A stretch of DNA of 64,000 bases, from positions 1,240,001 to 1,304,000 of the forward strand of contig NZ_JAPDUW010000001.1 in NCBI RefSeq assembly GCF_026015295.1, written 5' to 3'. The DNA comes from Segatella copri. Its GTDB lineage: Bacteria; Bacteroidota; Bacteroidia; Bacteroidales; Bacteroidaceae. The first letter of the stretch is position 1. Every line of letters starts with the position of its first letter. The notes beneath the pieces are model-generated. The model did not search any database, was not told where the DNA came from, and worked only from the letters and a program-made list of their open reading frames with translations. Positions 1 to 8,730 of this stretch are shown here, in pieces. Made by a program: the position numbers and the translations under genes.

Positions 1-200
1 TGTGCATCATCTGCGTTGTAGGTGATTTGGACTGGAGCAACGTTGGCTTCGAGACCATCGCTACCGATGCGATGAAGAACATTCCTGTACGCATGATTTC
101 TTATGGTGGTTCTAACTACAACATCTCATTCCTCATCAGAGAGAAAGATAAGAAGCAGGCATTGCAGAACTTGAGCAACGTATTGTTCGAGAAGAAGTAA
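1..200 (+). CDS. lysC: Aspartate kinase, C-terminal end (partial)
   Basis: The frame beginning at base 3 is open to a TAA at 198-200 and gives 65 residues. The motif RMISYGGSNYNISFLI is the C-terminal ACT-domain signature of aspartokinases, which phosphorylate aspartate in the first step of lysine, threonine and methionine synthesis. The 5' part, including the catalytic domain, lies outside the window. The next gene, lysA, encodes the last step of lysine synthesis, which supports the call. A monofunctional enzyme is likely because no homoserine dehydrogenase domain follows. Confidence 0.8.
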   Translation, partial: CIICVVGDLDWSNVGFETIATDAMKNIPVRMISYGGSNYNISFLIREKDKKQALQNLSNVLFEKK

Positions 201-210
201 TGCAAATGAA

Positions 211-266
211 AACGAAGAGTGAAAAGTGAAGAATTCGTATGTAATGCTTCCTATCCACTCTTCGTT
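211..266. other. 11-bp perfect inverted repeat between lysC and lysA
   Basis: The arms AACGAAGAGTG (211-221) and CACTCTTCGTT (256-266) are perfect complements separated by 34 bases. No T-run follows the right arm, so it is a poor intrinsic terminator. It could be a weak terminator, an mRNA-processing hairpin or an attenuator-like element between two lysine genes. No lysine-riboswitch-like structure was recognised. Confidence 0.45.
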
Positions 267-306
267 GGATATTCTGATTTACAATAAATTGGATATTCTG
301 ATTTAA
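265..306. repeat. Tandem duplication, 24-bp period, upstream of lysA
   Basis: The core TTGGATATTCTGATTTA occurs at 265 and again at 289, a period of 24 bp. The first copy begins inside the right arm of the preceding inverted repeat. It belongs to a class of short AT-rich tandem duplications seen at several gene ends in this window. Confidence 0.8.
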
Positions 307-339
307 CTATAATAAGGTATTAATTTAAGATTAAGCGAA

Positions 340-1497
340 ATGAAAGGTACATTTCCGATAGATAAGTTTCAGGAGATACAGACTCCGTTCTACTATTACG
401 ACACCAATGTGTTGCGCCAGACATTGAAAACCATCAATGAAGAGGCTGGCAAGCACGAGGGATTTGAAGTGCACTATGCCGTAAAGGCAAATGCCAACCC
501 TAAGGTGCTCAATATCATCTGTCAGGCTGGTTTAGGAGCCGACTGTGTGAGCGGAGGAGAAATTCAGGCAGCCATCAAAGCCGGTTTCCCTGCCAGTAAG
601 ATTGTTTACGCTGGTGTAGGCAAAAGCGATTGGGAAATCAACCTCGGATTGGAGAAAGACATTTTCTGCTTCAATGTAGAAAGCATTCCGGAGTTGGAAA
701 TCATCAACGAGCTGGCTGAAAAACAGAATAAGATTGCGCAGGTTTGTTTCCGCATCAATCCGGATGTCGGCGCCCATACGCACGCTAACATCACAACAGG
801 TCTGGCAGAAAACAAGTTCGGAATTGCCATGCGCGACATGGAAGCCGTAATCGAAGAGGCTGCCAAGATGAAGAACATCCAGTTCCTCGGACTGCACTTC
901 CACATCGGAAGCCAGATTCTCGATATGGGTGATTTCGAGGCACTCTGCAACCGTATCAACGAACTTCAGAACCAGCTTGAAGCGCATCATATCGTTGTGA
1001 AGAACATCAATGTGGGCGGCGGATTGGGCATTGACTATAATCATCCAAACCGCCAGCCAATCCCTAATTTCAAGGATTATTTCGATACATACGCAAAGAA
1101 ACTGAAGTTGCGCGATGGTCAGAAGCTTCACTTCGAGTTGGGTCGCGCTGTAGTGGGTCAGATGGGTTCTCTCATCACCAAGACACTCTACATCAAGCAG
1201 GGCACAGCCAAGCAGTTTGCCATTGTGGATGCAGGAATGACCGACCTCATCCGTCCAGCACTCTATCAGGCTTACCATAAGATTGAGAACATCTCAAGCG
1301 ATGAACCTGTAGAAACTTACGACGTAGTAGGTCCTATCTGCGAATCAAGCGATGTCTTCGGCAAGGCTGTCGACATCAACAAAGCCCATCGCGGCGACCT
1401 CATCGCCCTCCGCTCAGCCGGAGCCTATGGTGAGATTATGGCGAGCCAGTATAACTGTCGCCAGTTGCCAAAGGGGTATATTACAGAAGACTTTTAA
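340..1497 (+). CDS. lysA: Diaminopimelate decarboxylase
   Basis: A PLP enzyme that decarboxylates meso-diaminopimelate to L-lysine in the cytoplasm. The 385 residues fit the fold-type III decarboxylase family. HYAVKAN near residue 46 holds the PLP Schiff-base lysine, HFHIGSQI near 188 is the conserved barrel motif, the glycine-rich VNVGGGLGID binds the PLP phosphate, and GPICESSDVF near 332 carries the CESSD motif that reaches the partner active site in the dimer. The usual EPGR motif reads ELGR here, a mild variation. It lies 139 bp downstream of lysC on the same strand, so the two probably form a lysine-synthesis unit. The ATG at 340 directly precedes the conserved N-terminus. Confidence 0.95.
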   Translation: MKGTFPIDKFQEIQTPFYYYDTNVLRQTLKTINEEAGKHEGFEVHYAVKANANPKVLNIICQAGLGADCVSGGEIQAAIKAGFPASKIVYAGVGKSDWEINLGLEKDIFCFNVESIPELEIINELAEKQNKIAQVCFRINPDVGAHTHANITTGLAENKFGIAMRDMEAVIEEAAKMKNIQFLGLHFHIGSQILDMGDFEALCNRINELQNQLEAHHIVVKNINVGGGLGIDYNHPNRQPIPNFKDYFDTYAKKLKLRDGQKLHFELGRAVVGQMGSLITKTLYIKQGTAKQFAIVDAGMTDLIRPALYQAYHKIENISSDEPVETYDVVGPICESSDVFGKAVDINKAHRGDLIALRSAGAYGEIMASQYNCRQLPKGYITEDF

Positions 1498-1572
1498 TAT
1501 AGTTGAAAGTTAAAAGTTAAGAGTTTATAGGATTCTCCTTTCTCTAGCTTTCTATATTACGAGAAAAAGAAT

Positions 1573-2715
1573 ATGATGATCATTAGTACAACTACTATAA
1601 TAGCAGGCGCAGTGGTGGTTTTATTGGCGGTTCTCGGATCGCTGATAAATCCATTTCTGCGCTCGTTGCGCTTTCAAAAAACAGAAACGGCAGAGAATCA
1701 ACCTCCTGTCAGTATACTCATTACCGCACACGATAATCTTGCTGAATTGGAGAGGAATCTCCCTATGTTCCTGCGCCAGCAGTATGCTGCCGACTATCAG
1801 GTAATTGTAGTCTGCCAGAGTACAGATGGCGAGACGCAGGATTTTCTGAAGCGAACAGCAGCCGAGAACCCTCATCTTTATTATACTTACATTCCTGAGA
1901 GTTCACGCTACATGAGCCGCAAGAAATTGCAGATTACACTGGGTGTGAAGGCAGCCAAACATGAATGGATTATTTTGACAGAACCTAATTGCCGCCCAAG
2001 CAACGACAAGTGGCTGCAAACCATGGCCCGTCAATGTCAGGACCCAAACCATCTGGTATTGGGATATGTAGCCCTTGATGAGGAAACCAAGAGCGTACGC
2101 CGTTTCGACAGCATCCGCAAGGCTTACTATGTTTTGCGCCGTGCCCAACAGACCTACGGCTATCGCAGTCACATGCCAAACGTAGCGTTCCGCAAGAGCG
2201 ACTTCATGAAGGAACAGGGCTATCAGGGCAACCTGGAATATGTTCGCGGCGAATACGATTTTCTCGTCAACAAGTATGCCCATTATGGCGAAACTGCTAC
2301 AGAACTGGATTGCGATGCATGGCTCATCCGTGAAGCACCATCGAACAAGAGCTGGCACAATGCCCACCTCTATCTGCAGGCTTCACGCAAGAGTCTGGAA
2401 AGAGCAGGTTCCATGCGAACCCTCATGTTCTTCGACCATCTCATGCCACATCTCAGCCTGATAGCAACACTGGCCGTTGCAGCCTACTCTATCCTCATGA
2501 AGAATTGGATTCTTACAGGATGCGCAGGTTTCAGTTTCCTTCTGCTGTTCATCGTGAGAATGCTGATAGCCAACAAGGCCATCAAACACTTTGATGACGG
2601 AATAGCGATGTTCAAACTGCCATTCTTCGAATATGGAATTATCTGGAGAAATCTGGCTACCAAATTGCGATATTGGCGGGCTGACAAAAACGATTTCACT
2701 TCTCATAAACTCTAA
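1573..2715 (+). CDS. Membrane-anchored family 2-like glycosyltransferase
   Basis: 380 residues. An N-terminal hydrophobic helix (about residues 2-25) precedes a GT-A-like domain starting PPVSILITAHDNLAELERNLP, followed by further hydrophobic helices after residue 290 (LSLIATLAVAAYSILMKN and the next segment). This is the usual layout of a processive or lipid-linked GT2 enzyme acting at the cytoplasmic face of the inner membrane. The canonical nucleotide-sugar acidic motifs are altered: the first acidic position reads CQSTDGE and the DxD position reads TEPNCRP, so activity and metal use are uncertain. Substrate unknown. It is followed by another glycosyltransferase-like gene and may take part in surface glycan assembly. 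The start could be either of the two adjacent ATGs (1573 or 1576). Confidence 0.75.
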   Translation: MMIISTTTIIAGAVVVLLAVLGSLINPFLRSLRFQKTETAENQPPVSILITAHDNLAELERNLPMFLRQQYAADYQVIVVCQSTDGETQDFLKRTAAENPHLYYTYIPESSRYMSRKKLQITLGVKAAKHEWIILTEPNCRPSNDKWLQTMARQCQDPNHLVLGYVALDEETKSVRRFDSIRKAYYVLRRAQQTYGYRSHMPNVAFRKSDFMKEQGYQGNLEYVRGEYDFLVNKYAHYGETATELDCDAWLIREAPSNKSWHNAHLYLQASRKSLERAGSMRTLMFFDHLMPHLSLIATLAVAAYSILMKNWILTGCAGFSFLLLFIVRMLIANKAIKHFDDGIAMFKLPFFEYGIIWRNLATKLRYWRADKNDFTSHKL

Positions 2716-2778
2716 ACAGGGTAAAAAGGAAGTAACAGTCTATCAGAATAATAACAGTTAAAAATAACCGACAGAACG

Positions 2779-3552
2779 ATGAAAGTATATTTGTTCATTT
2801 CCAACCAAAAGAAGTTGCTGAAGATGTATCTTCCATACATCGAAGCCTTGAATAAGCAGCTCGACATCACCAACAGTCTGGTTGATGCCGACATTGTGTT
2901 GATTATAGGAGCATGGACATGGCAGGGAGCCCAGATAGCCAAGAAAGCAAAGCAGATGGACATTCCCTACATCGTTTGTCCACTAGGTGATATTTCTGAG
3001 AGAAACTGCAAGAACCCTTACTTGAAGCGTTCACTGCAACAGTCTATGTATCAGAAAGCCATGTACGCCAAAGCCAACCTCATAGTAGCTACTACCCCTA
3101 TGGAGAAAAACTATCTGGAAAAGAAAGGTTGGAACAAGCGCATCGCCCTGATTCGCTATGCAGGCTACAGTCATCTTACCAACACTGAAGCCATGATGCA
3201 AAACTGGCAGGAGACGGATGAGGAGACGCTGGCAGTCTTCGAGCAGCAAAAGGCAGAAGCCATCGCTGCCCAAACCAAACAGGCAATCATCGCACAGATT
3301 ATGCAGATAAAAAGCCGCATGCCGCATCAGAATATTCCGCAAAAATATCTTGACGATTTACACACTCTCCTCTATGCTGATGATTATGATGAGGATGCTA
3401 TCAAGCAAGAACTGGCAGAGAAGAAACTCTCTTCCTATGCCGCCTCCGTTTTCCAGACCATGACAGATAAAACAGGACTCACAGAAGGCTTCATGCCGAT
3501 TCCTGCCAAAAAGGGCAGAAAGAGTAAAGAGATTCTGAAATTTGTGAAATAA
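2779..3552 (+). CDS. Truncated glycosyltransferase-like protein
   Basis: 257 residues. Residues 1-130 look like the N-terminal Rossmann half of a GT-B (family 4-like) glycosyltransferase: MKVYLFISN opens, ADIVLIIGAWTWQGAQIAKKAKQMDIPYIVCPLGD forms the middle of the half, and ANLIVATTPMEKNYLEKKG is the typical end of this half. The C-terminal GT4 half with its EX7E nucleotide-sugar site is absent. It is replaced by a charged, mostly helical region (residues 145-235) and a basic tail (KKGRKSKEILKFVK). It may act with the upstream GT2 protein or be a non-catalytic remnant. No frameshift is visible. Confidence 0.55.
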   Translation: MKVYLFISNQKKLLKMYLPYIEALNKQLDITNSLVDADIVLIIGAWTWQGAQIAKKAKQMDIPYIVCPLGDISERNCKNPYLKRSLQQSMYQKAMYAKANLIVATTPMEKNYLEKKGWNKRIALIRYAGYSHLTNTEAMMQNWQETDEETLAVFEQQKAEAIAAQTKQAIIAQIMQIKSRMPHQNIPQKYLDDLHTLLYADDYDEDAIKQELAEKKLSSYAASVFQTMTDKTGLTEGFMPIPAKKGRKSKEILKFVK

Positions 3553-3578
3553 AAAAGATTCTGAAGTTTGCGAAATAA
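3531..3578. repeat. Tandem duplication covering the stop codon of the preceding gene
   Basis: The 22-base segment from 3531 that ends the gene, including its TAA, recurs with two substitutions from 3557 (period 26). Core: GATTCTGAARTTTGYGAAAT. The second copy therefore carries a second TAA just downstream of the real stop. Confidence 0.8.
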
Positions 3579-3584
3579 GAAGAA

Positions 3585-6161
3585 ATGAACTTAGATAGAA
3601 TAGAACAGCAGGCTGGTCATCTGCCAGCTTACCAGATAGCCGACTCTGTCAATGAAGCATTGATGGAGTCGGCTAACCTTGTTATTACAGCTCCTCCTGG
3701 AGCCGGTAAATCTACCCTTCTCCCGCTCACCATTCTGCGAGGCATGAGTGATCAGGCATTGGAAGGCTTCATCCATAATCATCTTAAAAGTCAGGGTAAG
3801 ATTCTGATGCTCGAACCGCGCCGTCTGGCTGCTCGCCAGATTGCCGAACGGATGGCGCAGATTCTGGGAGAACCCGTGGGCAAAACCATCGGCTATCGGG
3901 TAAGATTCGAAAGCAAGGTTTCGGATGAAACACGCATCGAAGTCCTTACCGAGGGCATTCTCACCCGAATGCTGGTCAATGATGCAACACTCGAAGGCGT
4001 TTCGTGCCTCATCTTTGATGAGTTTCATGAGCGCAGCATCAATTCCGATCTGGCGTTAGCGCTGGCCCGGCAAACACAGGAAATCATCCGCCCCGACCTG
4101 AAGCTCATTATCATGTCAGCAACAATCGATGCTTCTATCATCTGCCAGGCACTTCAGGCTCCGCTTATCGAGAGTAAAGGCAGAATGTTTCCGATAGAAA
4201 CCATTTATGCAGACCACGACATAGACAGATATCAGGTAGCGCAGGAAATGGCAGCCACTATCTGTCAGGCTTTCAGAAACCAGAAAGGTGACATTCTTGC
4301 CTTTCTGCCGGGACAGGGAGAAATCATGAAATGCGAAGAACTGCTTCGTTCTGCCTTATCTTCAACGGAAATCTATCCACTCTACGGCAACCTTTCGCCT
4401 GAAAAGCAGCGGCTCGCAATCGCTCCTTCCCAACCGGGCGAACGAAAAATCGTATTGGCCACTCCTATCGCCGAAACTTCTCTCACCATCGAAGGGGTAC
4501 GAATCGTTGTGGATTCCGGACTATGCCGAAAACTGGTTTATGATGCCCGTACAGGCTTGAGTCATCTCGAAACCGTTCGTATCAGTCAGGACATGGCTAC
4601 GCAGCGAAGGGGACGTGCGGGCAGAATAACATCAGGCGTATGTTACCGGCTTTGGACACAGACCTCGGAACATCTGATGCCAGAACAACGGCTGCCCGAA
4701 ATACTGGATGCAGATCTCTCTTCGCTGGTTCTCGACATTGCAGCTTTCGGCGAAAACAAACCGGAACTGCTGCCTTGGCTCACCCTTCCTCCCAAGGGCA
4801 ACCTCGTATTGGCACAGCAACTTCTTATGTCGCTCAACGCCCTCACTCCTGATCATGATGCTCACGCTCTCAGTGGCAGCATCACCGCAGAAGGCAACAG
4901 AATGGCTCAACTTCCTTGTCATCCGCGTATTGCCAAGATGATGATCAGCAGCGATTCTCCGGCGAGCCAAGCCCTTGCCTGCGACATTGCAGCTCTGCTG
5001 GAAGAGAAAGACCCGATGGGCGAAAATGAGGATTCAGACATGACGCTCCGCCTTTCTATCCTCCGTTCCGCACGCTGCAAGAAGAATCTGGGACGTTGGA
5101 ACCGTATCGTTCAGATTGCACAGGAATACAGGAAGATGCTGCGTATCAAAGAAGACAACGAGCCAATTGATGCTGAGGAAGTGGGCCATCTCATCGCCCT
5201 AGCCTATCCTGAGCGCATCGCCCATGCCACCGACCATGCGGGCAACTTCAAGATGTCGAATGGCAACACGATTTTCATCGACCCGATCGACAGCATGGCA
5301 GCAAACGAATGGCTTGCCATCGCATCACTCAACCTCGCTTCAACCTCATCATCCAATTCTGGGCAGGGACGGAAAGGAAGGGTATTTCTCTCAGCCCCCG
5401 TCAACTGGAAGAACTTGCCGGCACAAACCTGCGAGAATATTTCATGGGACAGCAAAGCGCTGGCAGTAAAGATGCAACAGGAAACACGGATAGGAGCACT
5501 CGTCATAGACAGCAAGCCGATACAAAATGCCAGCCGAGAGACTGTTTCTAATATTATCTGCGAAGCTGCCAGAAAAGACGGACTCAGCATGTTCGACTGG
5601 AACGAATCGGTTCATCGTCTGCAACAGCGCGTGGCGCAAGTAGCTGAATGGCATCCGGAACTGGAGATTCCTGACCTATCTACGGAGCATCTCCTGTCAA
5701 CAGCCCAAGCGTGGCTCCCTTTCTATCTCGAAGAAGGTGGTAAGATGAAGACTTCTGTTACAGAGCTGAAGAAACTCAACCTGTGCGAAATCCTTTGGAA
5801 CATCCTTCCTTACGACCTTCAGCAGGAGATAGACCGCCTTGCTCCCACTCACATCCGTGTACCATCGGGCAGCAACATCCGCATCGATTATCGCCTGGGA
5901 GCAGAAGCCCCGGTTCTGAGTGTGCGGCTTCAGGAGTGTTTCGGAATGACATCAACACCCACTGTCGATGCTGGCAGACAGCCCCTTCTGCTTGAGTTGT
6001 TATCTCCCGGCTTCAAGCCCGTTCAGCTTACTCAGGATCTCGCAAGTTTTTGGCAAGGCACTTATTTCGAAGTCCGCAAGGAACTGAAGCGCCGATACCC
6101 TAAGCATTTCTGGCCGGAGAATCCGTTAGAGAGCCAAGCCGTGAAAGGTGTCAAACGATGA
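3585..6161 (+). CDS. hrpB: ATP-dependent helicase HrpB
   Basis: A DEAH/RHA-type superfamily 2 helicase, 858 residues, near the family length of about 820. Motifs in order: Walker A GAGKSTLLPL (about residue 40), DEFHERS in motif II (about 146), SATID in motif III, ATPIAETSLTIEGVRIVVDSG (motif V region) and TQRRGRAGR in motif VI. The winged-helix/ratchet and HrpB-type C-terminal domain follow, ending with the family-typical proline/aromatic stretch. The cellular role of HrpB is poorly defined; RNA remodelling is assumed from family. It follows the glycosyltransferase-like genes by 32 bp and may be cotranscribed. A strong hairpin at 6273-6305 ends the unit. Confidence 0.93.
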   Translation: MNLDRIEQQAGHLPAYQIADSVNEALMESANLVITAPPGAGKSTLLPLTILRGMSDQALEGFIHNHLKSQGKILMLEPRRLAARQIAERMAQILGEPVGKTIGYRVRFESKVSDETRIEVLTEGILTRMLVNDATLEGVSCLIFDEFHERSINSDLALALARQTQEIIRPDLKLIIMSATIDASIICQALQAPLIESKGRMFPIETIYADHDIDRYQVAQEMAATICQAFRNQKGDILAFLPGQGEIMKCEELLRSALSSTEIYPLYGNLSPEKQRLAIAPSQPGERKIVLATPIAETSLTIEGVRIVVDSGLCRKLVYDARTGLSHLETVRISQDMATQRRGRAGRITSGVCYRLWTQTSEHLMPEQRLPEILDADLSSLVLDIAAFGENKPELLPWLTLPPKGNLVLAQQLLMSLNALTPDHDAHALSGSITAEGNRMAQLPCHPRIAKMMISSDSPASQALACDIAALLEEKDPMGENEDSDMTLRLSILRSARCKKNLGRWNRIVQIAQEYRKMLRIKEDNEPIDAEEVGHLIALAYPERIAHATDHAGNFKMSNGNTIFIDPIDSMAANEWLAIASLNLASTSSSNSGQGRKGRVFLSAPVNWKNLPAQTCENISWDSKALAVKMQQETRIGALVIDSKPIQNASRETVSNIICEAARKDGLSMFDWNESVHRLQQRVAQVAEWHPELEIPDLSTEHLLSTAQAWLPFYLEEGGKMKTSVTELKKLNLCEILWNILPYDLQQEIDRLAPTHIRVPSGSNIRIDYRLGAEAPVLSVRLQECFGMTSTPTVDAGRQPLLLELLSPGFKPVQLTQDLASFWQGTYFEVRKELKRRYPKHFWPENPLESQAVKGVKR

Positions 6162-6272
6162 TAAGAAGAAGCAAACGCTAAGAAGATTCGTAAGAGACGA
6201 TGAAAGAAGCTTCAAGTAGTATTGTAAAAGGCCAAAAGCAGTTTTCTTGACCTTAGAAAAGAAAAAGAAAAA

Positions 6273-6305
6273 AAAGGTCGCTCCCCTATCTGGGTAGCGA
6301 CCTTT
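6273..6305. terminator. Bidirectional terminator between hrpB and DUF4295
   Basis: The arms AAAGGTCGCT and AGCGACCTTT are perfectly complementary, with an inner CCC/GGG pairing. A-rich sequence before and T-rich sequence after allow termination of both convergent genes. Confidence 0.85.
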
Positions 6306-6364
6306 ATCTTTATATTTGAATTTTGATGTAATCTTAATTCAACGATGCATCATCTGCAAGGAAA

Positions 6365-6523
6365 TTAATCCTTGAAGAAATCCTTAACAGCCTCGTTTGG
6401 TACCATCTTCTCATCGAAAACGTATGCACCAGTCTTAGGGCTCTTAACCATCTTGATAACCTTTGTATATGCGCGACCATCCATGTTACCTTCGTGGAGG
6501 GTAGCGACCGCTTTCTTTGCCAT
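6365..6523 (-). CDS. DUF4295 family small protein
   Basis: A 52-residue basic protein reading MAKKAVATLHEGNMDGRA at the N-terminus and ending VPNEAVKDFFKD. It is too short for many gene callers. It matches the Bacteroidota-specific DUF4295 family, found directly downstream of the genes for ribosomal proteins L28 and L33, exactly as here. The location and basic composition suggest a ribosome-associated protein, but no function is established. It starts 43 bp after the rpmG stop and is likely cotranscribed with rpmB and rpmG. Confidence 0.85.
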   Translation of the reverse strand: MAKKAVATLHEGNMDGRAYTKVIKMVKSPKTGAYVFDEKMVPNEAVKDFFKD

Positions 6524-6566
6524 AGTCTATTTAAATTGATAAAATTATTAAACTTGTAAGCTAAGC

Positions 6567-6755
6567 TTACTTAATCTCCTTGTGAAGAGTCATCTTCTTA
6601 AGGATTGGGTTGTACTTCATCAACTCAAGACGCTCAGGAGTGTTCTTACGATTCTTTGTAGTCACGTAACGGCTTGTACCTGGCATACCACTGTTCTTGT
6701 GTTCAGTGCACTCGAGGATAACCTGTACTCTATTACCTTTTGCTTTCTTTGCCAT
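6567..6755 (-). CDS. rpmG: 50S ribosomal protein L33
   Basis: 62 residues: [20 protein letters not shown] opens, then [23 protein letters not shown], the classic L33 signature, and a basic C-terminus. It is the zinc-free type, since the CxxC pairs of zinc-binding L33 are missing (only one Cys). It is a component of the large ribosomal subunit near the E site. It lies 5 bp after rpmB and before DUF4295, forming the usual Bacteroidota L28-L33-DUF4295 set. Confidence 0.95.
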   Translation of the reverse strand: MAKKAKGNRVQVILECTEHKNSGMPGTSRYVTTKNRKNTPERLELMKYNPILKKMTLHKEIK

Positions 6756-6760
6756 GATAT

Positions 6761-7024
6761 TTATTCTCCTATAACTTTAATGTCCTTCCAATCTACGTAG
6801 CCCTTCTTTACTGCCTGATTCAAAGCAGCATCGAGACCTACCTTATTAATAAGACGAAGACCAGCAGCACTGATCTTGAGGCTGATCCAGCAACCCTCTT
6901 CTACATAGTAGAATTTCTTGCTGAAGAGGTTAACATCAAAGCTTCTCTTTGTACGGTGCTTTGAGTGAGACACATTGCAACCTAACTGTGCCTTCTTACC
7001 TGTAATTTGACAAATCTTAGACAT
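6761..7024 (-). CDS. rpmB: 50S ribosomal protein L28
   Basis: 87 residues beginning [22 protein letters not shown], with [38 protein letters not shown], the standard L28 pattern. First gene of the rpmB-rpmG-DUF4295 unit. It is preceded by a well-formed promoter whose -7 box is at 7077-7084, giving a leader of roughly 45 bases. Confidence 0.95.
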   Translation of the reverse strand: MSKICQITGKKAQLGCNVSHSKHRTKRSFDVNLFSKKFYYVEEGCWISLKISAAGLRLINKVGLDAALNQAVKKGYVDWKDIKVIGE

Positions 7025-7076
7025 TTCTATCTTTAATTTTGTAATTCGTTAATTGATACCTATTCCAAACAGAGTG

Positions 7077-7107
7077 CAAAATTACAAAATAATTTGGTAA
7101 TAACAAA
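7077..7107 (-). promoter_or_regulatory. Promoter of rpmB operon
   Basis: On the minus strand TAATTTTG (7077-7084) matches the -7 consensus TAnnTTTG, and TTTG (7104-7107) lies 19 bp upstream as the -33 box. Confidence 0.7.
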
Positions 7108-7144
7108 ATAATCCCTAAAAGAACGCTGTCTTTTAAGGATTATT
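7107..7144 (-). terminator. Terminator of map-tsaD-cinA
   Basis: 16-bp arms with one mismatch (AATAATCCCTAAAAGA / TCTTTTAAGGATTATT) around a 6-base loop, 27 bp after the cinA stop, followed on the minus strand by a T-rich tract. The tract touches the -33 box of the rpmB promoter, so terminator and next promoter abut. Confidence 0.75.
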
Positions 7145-7170
7145 AATATTTGATAGCCTTAAATTAGCAA

Positions 7171-7683
7171 TTAAGCCTCTTTTTTAAGTTCTTCAGCATG
7201 TTCTTTCAAAAATTCGAGCATGCCTTTAAGCGCTGTATTTGTGGCAATTGCAAGGTTGATGTCGCGTCCGAAATCTTCGGTGAGTTTTACTACGCGAACA
7301 TCGTTCTTATCGCCATAACCTACATAGATTGTGCCCACAGGAATGGCTGGAGTTCCACCCGTTGGACCAGCCACACCCGTTGCTGAAATGGCGAAGTCTA
7401 CATTCAGGGTCTTGATTGTGCCGAGCACCATCTCCCTAGCCACTTCTTCGCAAACGGCAGTCTGCTCCTCCAGAACCTCATGGCTCACGCCCAAAAGATT
7501 CTCCTTTACCTCGTTGGTGTAGCTTACTACACCACCCTTGAAGTAATTGCTGGCACCTGGCAAAGAAATCAGCGCCTCGGCGATACGACCACCTGTGCAG
7601 CTCTCTGCTGTGCCTACTGTCTTGTCACTATTGTAGAGCATCTCCTGGATGCCCTTGCTCAATATCTTTGTTTCAAATTCCAT
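7171..7683 (-). CDS. pncC: CinA C-terminal domain protein (nicotinamide-nucleotide amidase type)
   Basis: 170 residues containing only the CinA C-terminal amidase domain: TVGTAESCTGGRIAEALISLPGASNYFKGGVVSYTNEVK, then the AVCEEVAREM region and ISATGVAGPTGGTPAIPVGTIYVGY, the family signature. Family members hydrolyse NMN to nicotinate mononucleotide in pyridine nucleotide recycling. The N-terminal MoaB-like domain of full CinA is absent, as is common. It starts 5 bp after tsaD, so it is the last gene of the map-tsaD-cinA operon. The symbol is assigned from the stand-alone domain. Confidence 0.85.
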   Translation of the reverse strand: MEFETKILSKGIQEMLYNSDKTVGTAESCTGGRIAEALISLPGASNYFKGGVVSYTNEVKENLLGVSHEVLEEQTAVCEEVAREMVLGTIKTLNVDFAISATGVAGPTGGTPAIPVGTIYVGYGDKNDVRVVKLTEDFGRDINLAIATNTALKGMLEFLKEHAEELKKEA

Positions 7684-7688
7684 ATTTC

Positions 7689-8714
7689 TTACTTAAATGT
7701 TACTTTACTATAGGCTGGCAAGTCGATGGTTGCAAACTCACCATCACGATACTTGAAGGTTCCCACGCAGCCTATCATCGCCGCATTATCGGTAGTATAG
7801 CTGAACTTAGGGATGTAGATAGTCCAGCCGAAGCGCTTGGCATGATCGCGGAAAGCGTTGCGCAAACCATTATTAGCGCTCACACCTCCAGCTACAGCCA
7901 CATGCTTGATACCGGTCTGCTTGACAGCCATGCGGAGTTTCTTCATCAGAATATCAACGATGGTAAACTCTATGCTGGCAGCCAGATCGTACTTGTTCTT
8001 CTCAACAAAATCAGGATCAGCAGCCACCCATTTGCGCAAACTGTAGAGGAAACTTGTCTTGAAGCCTGAGAAACTGTAGTTCAAACCCGGAATATGAGGC
8101 TCAGAGAAACTGAAAGCCTTCGGATTGCCCTGACGTGCATACTTATCTACGACAGGACCACCAGGATACCCCCACTCCAGTACCTTGGCACACTTGTCAA
8201 TAGCCTCGCCAGCCGCATCGTCGATGGTCTGTCCCAGTACTTCCATATCGTTGTAGGCATTCACCTTTACAATCTGCGAATTTCCACCGCTCACGAGAAG
8301 ACAGATGAACGGGAATGGAGGTGCACTCTGGTCATCATCGCTCTCCTTGATGAAATGAGCCATCACATGACCCTGCAGATGGTTTACGTCAATCATCGGA
8401 ATATTGAGCGAACGGGCGAATCCCTTGGCAAAGCTTACACCCACAAGGAGCGAACCCATCAGACCCGGACCACGGGTGAAGGCTACGGCAGAAAGATCTT
8501 CCTTCTTGATGCCGGCACGCGCGATGGCCTGGTCAACGACTGGAACCACATTCTGCTGGTGGGCACGGGAAGCCAACTCCGGAACAACACCGCCGTAAGC
8601 TTTGTGAACCTCCTGAGAGGCGGTAACATTGCTCAGCAGCACACCATTCTTGAGCACTGCGGCAGAGGTATCATCGCAGCTGCTCTCTATACCTAATATA
8701 TATATATCCTTCAT
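7689..8714 (-). CDS. tsaD: tRNA N6-adenosine threonylcarbamoyltransferase
   Basis: 341 residues. It transfers the threonylcarbamoyl group to A37 of ANN-decoding tRNAs with TsaB and TsaE. ESSCDDTSAAV near the N-terminus is the ASKHA phosphate-binding loop, VNHLQGHVMAH carries the HxxxH iron ligands, GGVSANNGLR is the adenosine-site loop and YTTDNAAMIG holds the third metal ligand (Asp). The length matches the family (about 337). It lies between map and cinA with short spacers. The ATG at 8714 gives the usual N-terminus. Confidence 0.96.
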   Translation of the reverse strand: MKDIYILGIESSCDDTSAAVLKNGVLLSNVTASQEVHKAYGGVVPELASRAHQQNVVPVVDQAIARAGIKKEDLSAVAFTRGPGLMGSLLVGVSFAKGFARSLNIPMIDVNHLQGHVMAHFIKESDDDQSAPPFPFICLLVSGGNSQIVKVNAYNDMEVLGQTIDDAAGEAIDKCAKVLEWGYPGGPVVDKYARQGNPKAFSFSEPHIPGLNYSFSGFKTSFLYSLRKWVAADPDFVEKNKYDLAASIEFTIVDILMKKLRMAVKQTGIKHVAVAGGVSANNGLRNAFRDHAKRFGWTIYIPKFSYTTDNAAMIGCVGTFKYRDGEFATIDLPAYSKVTFK

Positions 8715-8730
8715 TTCTTAACATTTAACG

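Noticed and set aside
200..340. Lysine riboswitch before lysA
   Set aside because: Only about 140 bases with one simple stem and a tandem repeat; none of the multi-helix lysine aptamer features were seen.
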